From contig CM082595.2 of assembly GCA_040954595.2 (NCBI GenBank), positions 8,122,001 to 8,186,000 of the forward strand: DNA of 64,000 nucleotides, written 5' to 3'. Below are positions 1 through 9,960 of this stretch, piece by piece. This stretch comes from Balanoglossus misakiensis. Taxonomy: Eukaryota; Hemichordata. Every line of letters begins with the position of its first letter. Position 1 is the stretch's first letter. Both the position numbers and the translations under genes were made by a program. The notes under the pieces are model-generated. The model saw only the letters and a program-made list of their open reading frames with translations, was not told the DNA's origin and did no database searches.

Positions 1-189
1 CAATAATTTTCACAAAGATAACGAAATCTGTCAAGTACTCTCAAAACATGGAAAAAAATTGGATTGAAATCTCTCCACGTACGCTGGGTTCTTGGCCGCC
101 ATAACAGAGGTCAATGAGTGCTGAAATTTCCCAGCATGCTTTGCGGTGTTTTGATAATGGGAATCGCGCTCAGTCCGAAGACTGAATAG
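1..189. other. left-edge sequence, no gene seen
   Basis: No open frame or recognised repeat was found. From about 190 the sequence matches the closing part of repeat module B (compare 190-240 with 1,460-1,515), so the first composite repeat starts about there and this stretch is its flank. Confidence 0.4.
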
Positions 190-259
190 TCTTGTACAGT
201 GACTATCTATTGGTCAGTGAGCACAATGGCACCAAAATAAAAGGCAAAATTTTAGGCTC

Positions 260-690
260 ACCTGTAACACCTGCTTAACTCATTAATTATGTGCATACCT
301 AATTCTGGGCTAACTAAGAGGGCTAGAGGTTTCGTTCTTGTGGGAAATGGACCAGTATAGGGTCAAAATTTCTTGCCCAAATTTTGGGTGACCTCAGGTG
401 ACCTTTGACCTACTTTCCTATATCTCGGCATCCAGAGCAGGTACAGACTTGGCGTTTGGAGGGTTGGGACTAAAATTGAAAAGCCAAAATTGGGGATCAC
501 CTGTGACACCTGCCTACCTCATTAATTATGTGCATACCTAATTCCAGGCTAACCAATAGGGCTATAGGTTTGGTTTTTGTTGAACATGGACCAGTATAGG
601 GTCAAAATTTCTTGCCCAAATTTTGCATAACCTCAGGTGACCTTTGACCTACTTTACCATATCTTGGCATCCAGAGCTGATATGCTTATT
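260..690 (+). repeat. module A array 1 (about 2 units)
   Basis: Units run from CATTAATTATGTGCATACC through ATGGACCAGTATAGGGTC to TGACCTTTGACCTACTTT and CACCTGTGACACCTGC. This array joins module B at about 690. Confidence 0.85.
389..411 (-). promoter_or_regulatory. nuclear-receptor-type triple half-site (DR1 + DR4), first of about 30
   Basis: On the minus strand this reads AGGTCA-A-AGGTCA, a perfect DR1 of the kind bound by RXR heterodimers, HNF4 and COUP-TF. After a four-base CCTG spacer comes a third AGGTCA, giving a DR4. The same core recurs in most A units, for example at 638-650. Binding is inferred from sequence only. Confidence 0.5.
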
Positions 691-1530
691 GCTATGTTGC
701 TATGTGCTATGTGATATGTTGGCTTGGGCCCGCTATTGCTGCTTGCAGCTATATTTAGGGCCCAAGCCCAGCAGGCTTGGGCCCTATTGTTTTTACTGGA
801 GTTTTTAGGGCACAAGCCCAGCAGGCTTGTGCCCTATTGTTTTTACTGGAGTTTTTCTTCTTCTTCTTCTTCTTCTTGTGCCGTTTTTTTCGTCAAGTAG
901 ATCTTGAAATCGGCTGAACCTACAAATCTAAAACTTGGCACAATGGTGCAGGCCTATGAGAGCTTGAGCTGTACCCTTGTGAATGTTTAATTAGTCATGT
1001 GACCTGATGACCATATATGGGCAAAATTTTCAAATCGGCCTTATTTGCATATGCATGAAGATATCAAAATTCTTTTAGCAACTTTTGTGGACCATGTGGT
1101 CAGGGTTCTACATGCCAAATGTCAAGGCCATTGGCCATGCCAATTTTGAGAAGAAGATTTTTAAGTATTATTTTTCATATTTTTCACCCAAGCCATGGGC
1201 CTATACTTTCCATAGTAAAGCTATGACCACATACTATTTTGGATAAATATGCATACATATCTCAAAATCTGTTAGGCCAATCATCTCCAACTTTGGTGTG
1301 CAGCTAGCCTAGCATATGTCAATAATTTTAAGCGAAAAAAAATAATATGAAAAATCGACCGATTTTTTTATATTAATTTTTTTATGAAATTTATACCTTT
1401 ACTTATACCTCTATGGTTAAGCTATGTCCATGTCTTATTGTGGAATTCTGGTTTGTGCAATAGTCCTGTACAGTGACTGTCTATTGGTCAGTGAGCACAA
1501 TGGCACCAAAATAAAAGGCACAATTTTAGG
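691..1530 (+). repeat. module B copy 1
   Basis: It starts with the GGGCCCGCTATTGCTGC hairpin region, has two extra hairpin units (757-835) and a CTT microsatellite, then the non-coding body shared with 2,431-3,180, 4,086-4,985, 28,111-28,850 and 29,966-30,715. Confidence 0.8.
757..835. repeat. tandem hairpins, 2 copies, 50-bp period
   Basis: At 757-785 the arms are AGGGCCCAAGCC and GGCTTGGGCCCT around a 5-base loop. At 807-835 they are AGGGCACAAGCC and GGCTTGTGCCCT. The change in one arm is matched in the other, so the 12-bp stem is perfect in both copies. Confidence 0.85.
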
Positions 1531-2430
1531 CTCACCTGTAACACCTGCTTAACTCATTAATTATGTGCATACCTAATTCTGGGTTAACTAAGAGGGCTAT
1601 AGGTTTCGTTCTTGTGGGACATGGACCAGTATAGGGTCAAAATTTCTTGCCCAAATTTTGGGTGACCTCAGGCGACCTTTGACCTACTTTCCTATATTTC
1701 CGCATCTAGAGCAGGTACAGACTTGGTGTTTGGAGGTTTGGGACTAAAATTGAAAAGCCAAAATGGGGGTCACCTGTGACACCTGCATATCTCATTAATT
1801 ATGTGCATACCTAATTCCAGGCTAACCAATAGGGCTATAGGTTTGGTTTTTGTTGAACATAAACCAGTATAGGGTCAAAATTTCTTGCCCAAATTGTGCA
1901 TGACCTCAGGTGACCTTTGACCTACTTTACCATATCTCGGCATCCAGAGCAGGTACAGACTTGGCGTTTGGAGGGTTGGGACTAAAATTGAAAAGCCAAA
2001 ATTGGGGGTCACCTGTGACACCTGCCTACCTCATTAATTATGTGCTTACCTAACTCCAGGCTAACCAATAGGGCTATAGGTTTGGTTTTTGTTGAACATT
2101 GACCAGTATAGGGTCAAAATTTCTTGCCCAAATTTTGTATGACCTCAGGTGACCTTTGACCTACTTTACCATATCTCGGCATCCAGAGCAGGTACAGACT
2201 TGGCGTTTGGAGGGTTGGGACTAAAATTGAAAAGGCAACACTGGGGGTCACCTGTGACACCCACCTACCTCATTAATTATGTGCATACCTAATTCCAGGC
2301 TAACCAATAGGGTTATAGGTTTGGTTTTTGTTGAACATGGACCAGTATAGGGTCAAAATTTCTTGCCCAAATTTTGCATGAACACAGGTGACCTTTGACC
2401 TACTTTACCATATCTTGGCATCCAGAGCAG
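1531..2430 (+). repeat. module A array 2 (about 4 units)
   Basis: Tandem units with starts near 1,550, 1,790, 2,030 and 2,270. The DR1 core is present in the units near 1,910, 2,150 and 2,389. Confidence 0.85.
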
Positions 2431-3180
2431 ATATGCTTATTGCTATGTTGCTATGTGCTATGTTGGCTTGGGCCCGCTATTGCTGCTTGCAGCTATATTT
2501 CTTCTTCTTCTTCTTCTTCTTTTTCTTCTTGTGCCGTTTTTTTCGTCAAGTGGATCTTGAAAACGGCTGAACCTACAAATCTGAAACTTGGCACAATGGT
2601 GCAGGCCTATGAGAGCTTGAGCTGTACCCTTGTGAATGTTTAATTAGTCATGTGACCTGATGACCATATATGGGCAAAATTTTCAAATCGGCCTTATTTG
2701 CATATGCATGAAGATATCAAAATTCTTTTAGCAACTTTTACGGACCATATGGCCAGGGTTCTACATGCCAAATGTCAAGGCCATAGGCCTTGTCAGTTTT
2801 GAGAAGAAGATGTTTAAGTATTATTTTACATATTTTTTCACCAAGCCATGGGCCTATACTTTCCATAGTAAAGCTATGACCACATATTATTTTGGATAAA
2901 TATGCATACATATCTCAAAATTTGTTAGGCCGATCATCTCCAACTTTGGTGTGCAGCTAGCCTAGCTTTTGTCAATAATTTTAAGCGAAAAAAAATAATA
3001 TGAAAAATCGACCGATTTTTTTATATTAATTTTTTTTATTAAATTTATACCTTTACTTATACCTCTATGGTTAAGCTATGCCGTGTCTTATTGTGGAATT
3101 CTGGTCTGTGCAATAGTCCTGTACAGTGACTGTCTATTGGTCAGTGAGCACAATGGCACCAAAATAAAAGGCACAATTTT
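2431..3180 (+). repeat. module B copy 2
   Basis: Starts TTGGCTTGGGCCCGCTATTG, then a CTT microsatellite (about 2,498-2,530) and the shared body. No hairpin expansion is present here. Short open frames in it reflect the repeat and are not genes. Confidence 0.8.
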
Positions 3181-4085
3181 AGGCTCACCTGTAACACCTG
3201 CTTAACTCATTAATTATGTGCATACCTAATTCCAGGCTAACCAATAGGGCTATAGGTTTGGTTTTTGTTGAACATGGACCAGTATAGGGTCAAAATTTCT
3301 TGCCCAAATTTTGCATGTCCTCAGGTGACCTTTGACCTACTTTACCAGATCTTGGCATCCAGAGCAGGTACAGACTTGGCGTTTGGAGGGTTGGGACTAA
3401 AATTGAAAAGGCAAAATTGGGGGTCACCTGTGACACCTGCCTACCTCATTAATTATGTGCATACCTAATTCCAGGCTAACCAATAGGGCTATAGGTTTGG
3501 TTTTTGTTGAACATGGACCAGTATAGGGTCAAAATTTCTTGCCCAAATTTTGTCTGACCTCAGGTGACCTTTGACCTACTTTACCATATCTTGGCATCCA
3601 GAGCAGGTACAGACTTGGCGTTTGGAGGGTTGGGACTAAAATTGAAAAGGCAACACTGGGGGTCACCTGTGACACCTGCCTACCTCATTAATTATGTGCA
3701 TACCTAATTCCAGGCTAACCAATAGGGTTATAGGTTTGGTTTTTGTTGAACATGGACCAGTATAGGGTCAAAATTTCTTGCCCAAATTTTGTATGACCTC
3801 AGGTGACCTTTGACCTACTTTACCATATCTTGGCATCCAGAGCAGGTATAGACTTGGCGTTTGGAGGGTTGGGACTAAAATTGAAAAGGCAACACTGGGG
3901 GTCACCTGTGACACCTGCCTACCTCATTAATTATGTGCATACCTAATTCCAGGCTAACCAATAGGGTTATAGGTTTGTTTTTTGTTGAACATGGACCAGA
4001 ATAGGGTCAACATTTCTTGCCCAAATTTTGCATGAACTCAGGTGACCTTTGACCTACTTTACCATATCTTAGCATCCAGAGCAGA
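3181..4085 (+). repeat. module A array 3 (about 4 units, 238-bp period)
   Basis: Near-identical units starting near 3,208, 3,447, 3,685 and 3,922, each with TGACCTTTGACCT. Confidence 0.85.
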
Positions 4086-4985
4086 TATGCTTATTGCTAT
4101 GTTGCTCTGTGCTGTGTTGGCTTGGGCCCGCTATTGCTGCTTGCAGCTATATTTCTTCTTCTTCTTCTTGTGCCGTTTTTTTCGTCAAGTACATCTTGAA
4201 AACGGCTGAACCTACAAATCTCAAACTTGGCACAATGGTGCAGGCCAATAAGAGCATGAGCTGTACCCTTGTGAATGTTTAATAAGTCATGTGACCTGAT
4301 GACCATATTTGGGCAAAATTTTCAAATCGGCCTTATTTGCATATGCATGGTGATATCAAAATTCTTTTAGCAACTTTTGCTGACCATGAGGTCATTGTCC
4401 TACATGCCAAATTTCAAGGCCATAGGCCATGTCAATTTTGAGAAGAAGATTTTTAAGTATTATTTTTCATATTTTTCGCCCAAGCCATGGGCCTATACGT
4501 TACATAGTAAAGCTATGACCACATATTATTTTGGATAAATATGCATACATATCTCAAAATCATCTCAAACTTTGGTGTGCAGCTAGCCTAGCATTTGTCA
4601 ATCATTTTAAGCGAAAAAAAATAATATGAAAAATCGACCGATTTTTTTATATTAATGTTTTAAATTAAATTTATACCTTTCTACTTAAAGGTATACGGTC
4701 ACCTCCAATTTACATATCGCCATATATAGTTGAAATGGCGTATTTAAGTGTTCTAAAGAACGCTTTATTTTCGCGTGTGCCACCCACTGAAAATCTGTGA
4801 TTGGTTAGATCTCGATTTACCATGGTAACTGTGGCTAAATTTGTATAGGTGACCATATACCTTTATTATACCTCTATAGTTAAGCTATGTACACGTCTTA
4901 GTGTGGAATTCTGGTCTGTGCAACGGTCCTGTACAGTGACTGTCTATTGGGCAGTGAGCACAATGGGACCAAAATAACAGGCAAA
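4086..4985 (+). repeat. module B copy 3, interrupted by a MITE
   Basis: Same body as copies 1 and 2, but the stretch between the two TATACCT-type motifs near the end is split by a 0.18-kb inserted element (4,687-4,864). Confidence 0.8.
4687..4864. mobile_element. short inverted-repeat element (MITE)
   Basis: The ends are AAAGGTATACGGTCACCT and AGGTGACCATATACCTTT, a terminal inverted repeat with one mismatch in 18. The other B copies lack the insert, giving a clear empty-site comparison. If the terminal A/T pair is host sequence, the flanks show a TA duplication, as for Tc1/mariner-type elements. No coding capacity. The class is uncertain. Confidence 0.65.
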
Positions 4986-6130
4986 ATTTCAGGCTCACCT
5001 GTAACACCTGCTTAACTAATGAATTATGTGCATACCTAATTCCGGGCTAACTAATAGGCCTAGAGGTTTTGTTCTTGTGGGACATGGACCAGTATGGGGT
5101 CAAAATTTCTTGCCCAAATTTTGGGTGACCTCAGGTGACCTTTCACCTACTTTACCATATCTTGGCATCCAGAGCAGGTACAAACTTGGCGCTTGCAGGG
5201 TTGGGACTAAAATTGAAAAGCCAGAATGGGGGTCACCTGTGACACCTGCATATCTCATTAATTATGCGCATACCTAATTCCAGGCTAATAAATAGGGCTA
5301 TAGGTTTGGTTTTTGTTGAACATGGACCAGTATGGGGTCAAAATTTCTTGCCCAAATTTTGGGTGACCTCAGGTGACCTTTCACCTACTTTACCATATCT
5401 TGGCATCCAGAGCAGGTACAAACTTGGCGCTTGCAGGGTTGGGACTAAAATTGAAAAGCCAGAATGGGGGTCACCTGTGACACCTGCATATCTCATTAAT
5501 TATGCGCATACCTAATTCCAGGCTAACAAATAAGGCTATAGGTTTGGTTTTTGTTGAACATGGACCAGTATAGGGTCAAAATTTATTGCCCAAATGTTGC
5601 ATGACCTAAAGTGACCTTTGACCTACTTTACCATATCTTAGCATCCAGAGCAGGTACAAACTTGGCGCTTGCAGGGTTGGGACTAAAATTGAAAAGCCAG
5701 AATGGGGGTCACCTGTGACACCTGCATATCTCATTAATTATGCGCATACCTAATTCCAGGCTAACAAATAAGGCTATAGGTTTGGTTTTTGTTGAACATG
5801 GACCAGTATAGGGTCAAAATTTATTGCCCAAATGTTGCATGACCTAAAGTGACCTTTGACCTACTTTACCATATCTTAGCATCCAGAGCAGGTACAAACT
5901 TGGTGTTTTGAGGGTTGGGACTGAAAGTGAAAAGCCAAAATTGGGGGTCACCTGTGACACCTGCATATCTCATTAATTATGTGCATACCTAATTCCAGGC
6001 TAACCAATAGGGCTATAGGTTTGGTTTTTATTGAACATGGACTAGTATAGGGTCAAAATTTCTTGCCCAAATTTTTGCATGACCTCAGGTGACCTTTGAC
6101 CTACTTTACCATATCATGGCATCAAGAGCA
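4986..6130 (+). repeat. module A array 4 (about 5 units)
   Basis: Units start near 5,010, 5,250, 5,490, 5,725 and 5,965. Two neighbouring units carry TTTCACCT instead of TTTGACCT, so their DR1 is damaged. Paired identical units show recent tandem duplication. Confidence 0.85.
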
Positions 6131-7130
6131 GATATGCTTATTGCTATGTTGCCATGTGCTATGTTGGCTTGGGCCCGCTATTGCTGCTTGCAGCTATATT
6201 CTTTTTAGGGCACAAGCCCCACAGGCTTGTGCCCTATTGGTATTGTTGGCTTTTTAGGGCCCAAGCCCAGCAGGCTTGGGCCCTATTGGTATTACTGGGG
6301 TTTTTTAGGGCCCAAGCGCATACCAGCGCTTGGGCCCTATTGGTTTCGTTGGGGTTTTTTAGGGCCCAAGCGCGCGCAAGCGCTTGGGCCCTATTGGTTT
6401 CGTTGGGGTTTTTCTTTCTTTCTTTTTTCTTGTGTCAATTTCTTCGGCCAACGAGATCTCTGAAACTACTGCAGGTACACTTCTCAAACTTGCTACAGTG
6501 GTCAAGGTCAATGAGTAGATGTGCAGTGACTTGTGAATAATTAATTAGTCACGTGATCTGGCGGCCATATTGGATTTTCTGAAAAAATTCAAATCTCAGA
6601 TCTCAGAAACTACAAGTCAGATCGACTTCAAATTTGGCATGCAGGTAGACTACCTTCTACCCATCATTTTTGTAATTGGAAATTTTGCTGTCAATGTTGC
6701 AGTTTTTTTGCTACAATTTTTTTCCTGAAATCTGGCTTAAATTTCAAAAATCTTCTTCTCCAGAACCAGTGATAACCGAGACACGGGGTTTGGGGTATGT
6801 GGTCACCTAACTGATGTCTATCAAGTTTGCGAAGATCATTGTGATTGGTCGAAGATTATGGCGGCCATATTGGATTTTCGAAAAACCATAGTTAAACTCC
6901 AAAAATCTTCTTCTCCAGGACGGGAGATGACTGAGTCGCAAGATTCGGGGAGTATGGTCACTACACTGATGTCTATCAAGTTTGCAAAGAGCATTGTGAT
7001 TGGTCGAAGATTATGGCGGCCATATTGGATTTTGTAAAAAGCAGTGAAAAATTGAAATTCCTTTTTCTAGTCTAAAAATTGATAACATACAAATTCTTTT
7101 TATGGATATCAATCGTCATGTGACTAAAAT
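6131..7130 (+). repeat. module B copy 4, diverged subfamily with four hairpins
   Basis: After the hairpin start the module has a four-unit hairpin array and a CTTT tract, then a body different from copies 1-3. That body contains repeated blocks around GTGATTGGTCGAAGATTATG followed by GGCGGCCATATTGGATTTT (near 6,565, 6,860 and 7,010). Copy 5 and the left end of block II share it. Confidence 0.75.
6207..6392. repeat. tandem hairpins, 4 copies with matched arm changes
   Basis: Hairpins lie at 6,207-6,235, 6,256-6,284, 6,307-6,338 and 6,361-6,392, spaced 49-54 bp by T-rich linkers. Stem variants are GGGCACAAGCC, GGGCCCAAGCC and GGGCCCAAGCGC, each with the exact complementary arm. Loops vary freely. 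Confidence 0.85.
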
Positions 7131-7770
7131 ATGTTACAATTTTTTGGCGATTTTTCACATGACCTTTGACCTACTTATCACGCGTTATTATTTCTGCATA
7201 TCTAATTCCAGGCTAACCTATAGGGCTAGACGTTTGGTTTTTGATGAATGGGGATTAGTGTGTGATCAAAATATTTTGCTACTTTTCATGACCCCTTTGA
7301 CCTCTGCTGACCTCATTAATTATGTGCATAGCTAATTACAGGCGAACCAATAGAGCTAGAGGTTTGGTTTTTGTTGGACACAGACAAGTATGGGATCAAA
7401 AATTTTTGCCCAAATGTTGCGTGACCTCTGGTGACCTTTGACCTACTTTCGCATATCTCAGCATCCAGAGCAGATACAGCCATGGCATTTGGTAGGATGG
7501 GACCAAAATGTAAAGCCACATTTTTGGGTCACCTGTGACACCTGCTGACCTCATTAAATATGCACATACCTAATTACAGGCGAACCAATAGAGCTAGAGT
7601 TTTGGTTTTTGTTGGACATGGACCAGTATGGGTAAAAAAAAATTGCCCAAATGTTGGGTGACCTTAGGTGACCTTTCACCTACTTTCAGCAGCAAAAATA
7701 CACACATCTTTGTTATGTCATGAGATAATACAGCCGATAGAAAATTATGTTTCTTCTCATTCATACTGTG
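7131..7770 (+). repeat. module A array 5, diverged
   Basis: Degenerate units with TGACCTTTGACCTAC near 7,162 and 7,432 and a mutated copy near 7,668. The CATTAATTATGTGCATA core is still recognisable. Confidence 0.7.
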
Positions 7771-8570
7771 CATATATAATTCAAGATCAGCGCTTGGGCC
7801 CGACAATGCTGCTCGCAGCTTTAATCTTTCTTTCTTTCTTTCTTTCTTTCTTTATTCTTCTGTCAATTCTTTGTCGCTCTAGATCTCAGACACCGCTGCA
7901 GGTACACTTCTGAAACTTGCTACAGTGGTCAAGGTCAATGAGTAGTCGTGCATTGAACCCTTGAATTTTTAATTAGTCACGTGACCTGGCGGCCATATTG
8001 GATTTTCTGAAAAAATGCAAATCTCAGATCTCAGAAACTACAAGTCAGATCGACTTCAAATTTGGTGTGCAGGTAGTCTACCTTCTACCCATCATTTTTG
8101 TAATTGGATATTTTGCTGTAAATGTTGCAGTTTTTTTGCTACAATTTTGTTTCTGAAATCTGGCTTAAATTTCAAAAATCTTCTTCTCCAGAACCGGTGA
8201 TAACTGAGTCACGCGGTTTGGGGTATGTGGTCACCTAACTGATGTCTATCAAGTTTGCGAAGATCATTGTGATTGGTCGAAGATTATGGCGGCCATATTG
8301 GATTTTCGAAAAACCATAGTAAAACTTCAAAAATCTTCTTCTCAAGAACGGGCGATAACCGAGTCACAAGATTTGGTGTGTGTGGTCATTAAACAGATGT
8401 CTATCAAGTTTGCGAAGGGTAATGTGATTGGTCGAAGATTATGGCGGCCATATTGGATTTTGTGAAAAACGATTAAAAAGTAAAAATTCCTTTTCTAGCC
8501 TAAAAATTGATAGCACAGAAATTCTTTTTATGGATATGAATCATCATATGAAAAGAATAAGCTATAAATA
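7771..8570 (+). repeat. module B copy 5, diverged subfamily
   Basis: Begins with GGGCCCGACAATGCTGCTCG, followed by a CTTT microsatellite (about 7,826-7,852) and the GGCGGCCATATTGG body (near 7,989, 8,288 and 8,445) shared with copy 4. Confidence 0.75.
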
Positions 8571-9870
8571 TTTTGGTAATTTTGGCAATGACCTTTGACC
8601 TACTTTTGACGCATCATTTTTCTGCATATCTAATTCCAGGCTAACCAATAGGGCTATAAGTTTGGTTTTTGATGTATGTGGATTTGTATGTGATCAAAAA
8701 ATTTTGCTACTTTTCATGACCCCTTTGACCTCTGGTGACCTCATTAAATATGCGCATACCTAATTAATGATGAACCAATAGACCTAGAGGTTTTGTTTTT
8801 GTTATACATGGACCAGTATGGGGTCAAAATATTTTGCCCAAATGTTGGGTGACCTCGGGTGACCTTTGACCTACTTTTGCATATCTCGACATCCACAGCA
8901 GATACAGCCTTGGCGTTTGGAGGTACATGTATGGGGCCATACGGAAAAGACAAAGTTTTGGGTGACCTGTGACACCTGCTTGACTCATTATTTATGTGCA
9001 TACCTAATTCTGGGCTAACCAAAAGGGCTAGAGGTTTTGTTTTTGTTATACATGGACCAGTATGGGGTCAAAATATTTTGCCCAAATGTTGGGTGACCTC
9101 GGGTGACCTTTGACCTACTTTTGCATAACTTGACATCCACCGCAGATACAGCCTTGGCGTTTGGAGGTATGGGGCCATAATGAAAAGCCAAAGTTTTGGC
9201 TCACCTGTGACACCTGCTTAACTCATTATTTATGTGCATACCTAATTCTGGGCTAACCAAAAGGGCTAGAGGTCTGGTTTTTGTTGGACATGGACCACTA
9301 TGGGTCAAAAATTTCTGCCCAAATTGTGGGTGACCTCAGATGACCTTTGACCTACTTTTGCATATCTCGACATCCACAGCAGATACAGCCTTGGCGTTTG
9401 GAGGTATGGGGCCATAATGAAAAGCCAAAGGTTTGTGTCACCTGTGACACCTGCTTTACTCATTATTTATGTGCATACCTAATTCCAGGCTAACCAAAAG
9501 GGCTAGAGGTCTGGTTTTTGTTGTACATGGACCACTATGGGTCAAAATTTTCTGCCCAAATTTTCGGTGACCTCGGGTGACCTTTGACCTACCTTTGCAT
9601 ATCTCGACATCCACAGCAGATACAGCCTTTGTATTTGGAGGTATGAGGCTATAATGAAAAGCCAAAGTTTTGGGTCACCTATGACACCTGCTTTACGCAT
9701 TTATTATGTGCATACATAATTACAGGTTTACCAACACGGCTTCAGGTCTGGTGTTTGTTCGACATGGACATAGTATGGGGTCAAACTATTTTGTCCGAAT
9801 ATCGGTGTGGCCTTAGGTGACCTTTGATTTACTTTCGTATATATCAGCATCCATAGTAGGTTCATTCTTG
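8571..9870 (+). repeat. module A array 6 (about 5 units)
   Basis: Units near 8,590, 8,860, 9,100, 9,340 and 9,580 keep TGACCTTTGACCTAC. The last copy, to about 9,870, is badly decayed and marks the end of the block. Confidence 0.75.
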
Positions 9871-9960
9871 TCCCTGGGGTGACCTTGTCTTATTTTTCCA
9901 TATCTCGTCTTTCAGAGCAGATAAAGTATTTGTATTTGGTATGTTGAAACACTTTACGGG

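Larger units (their letters stand above)
190..9960 (+). repeat. composite repeat block I (alternating A arrays and B modules)
   Basis: About 9.8 kb of head-to-tail repeats in one orientation. Tandem units of about 240 bp (module A) alternate with a 0.7-1 kb module B. B starts at a conserved hairpin (GCTGC-TT-GCAGC), runs into a CT-rich microsatellite, and ends with a conserved stretch around TGTACAGTGACTGTCTATTG. Five B modules start near 730, 2,480, 4,130, 6,180 and 7,805. Homogeneous neighbours and diverged distant units suggest amplification by unequal exchange. A tandem array plus hairpin plus microsatellite recalls non-autonomous Helentron (HINE) derivatives, but I cannot prove that class. 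Confidence 0.85.
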
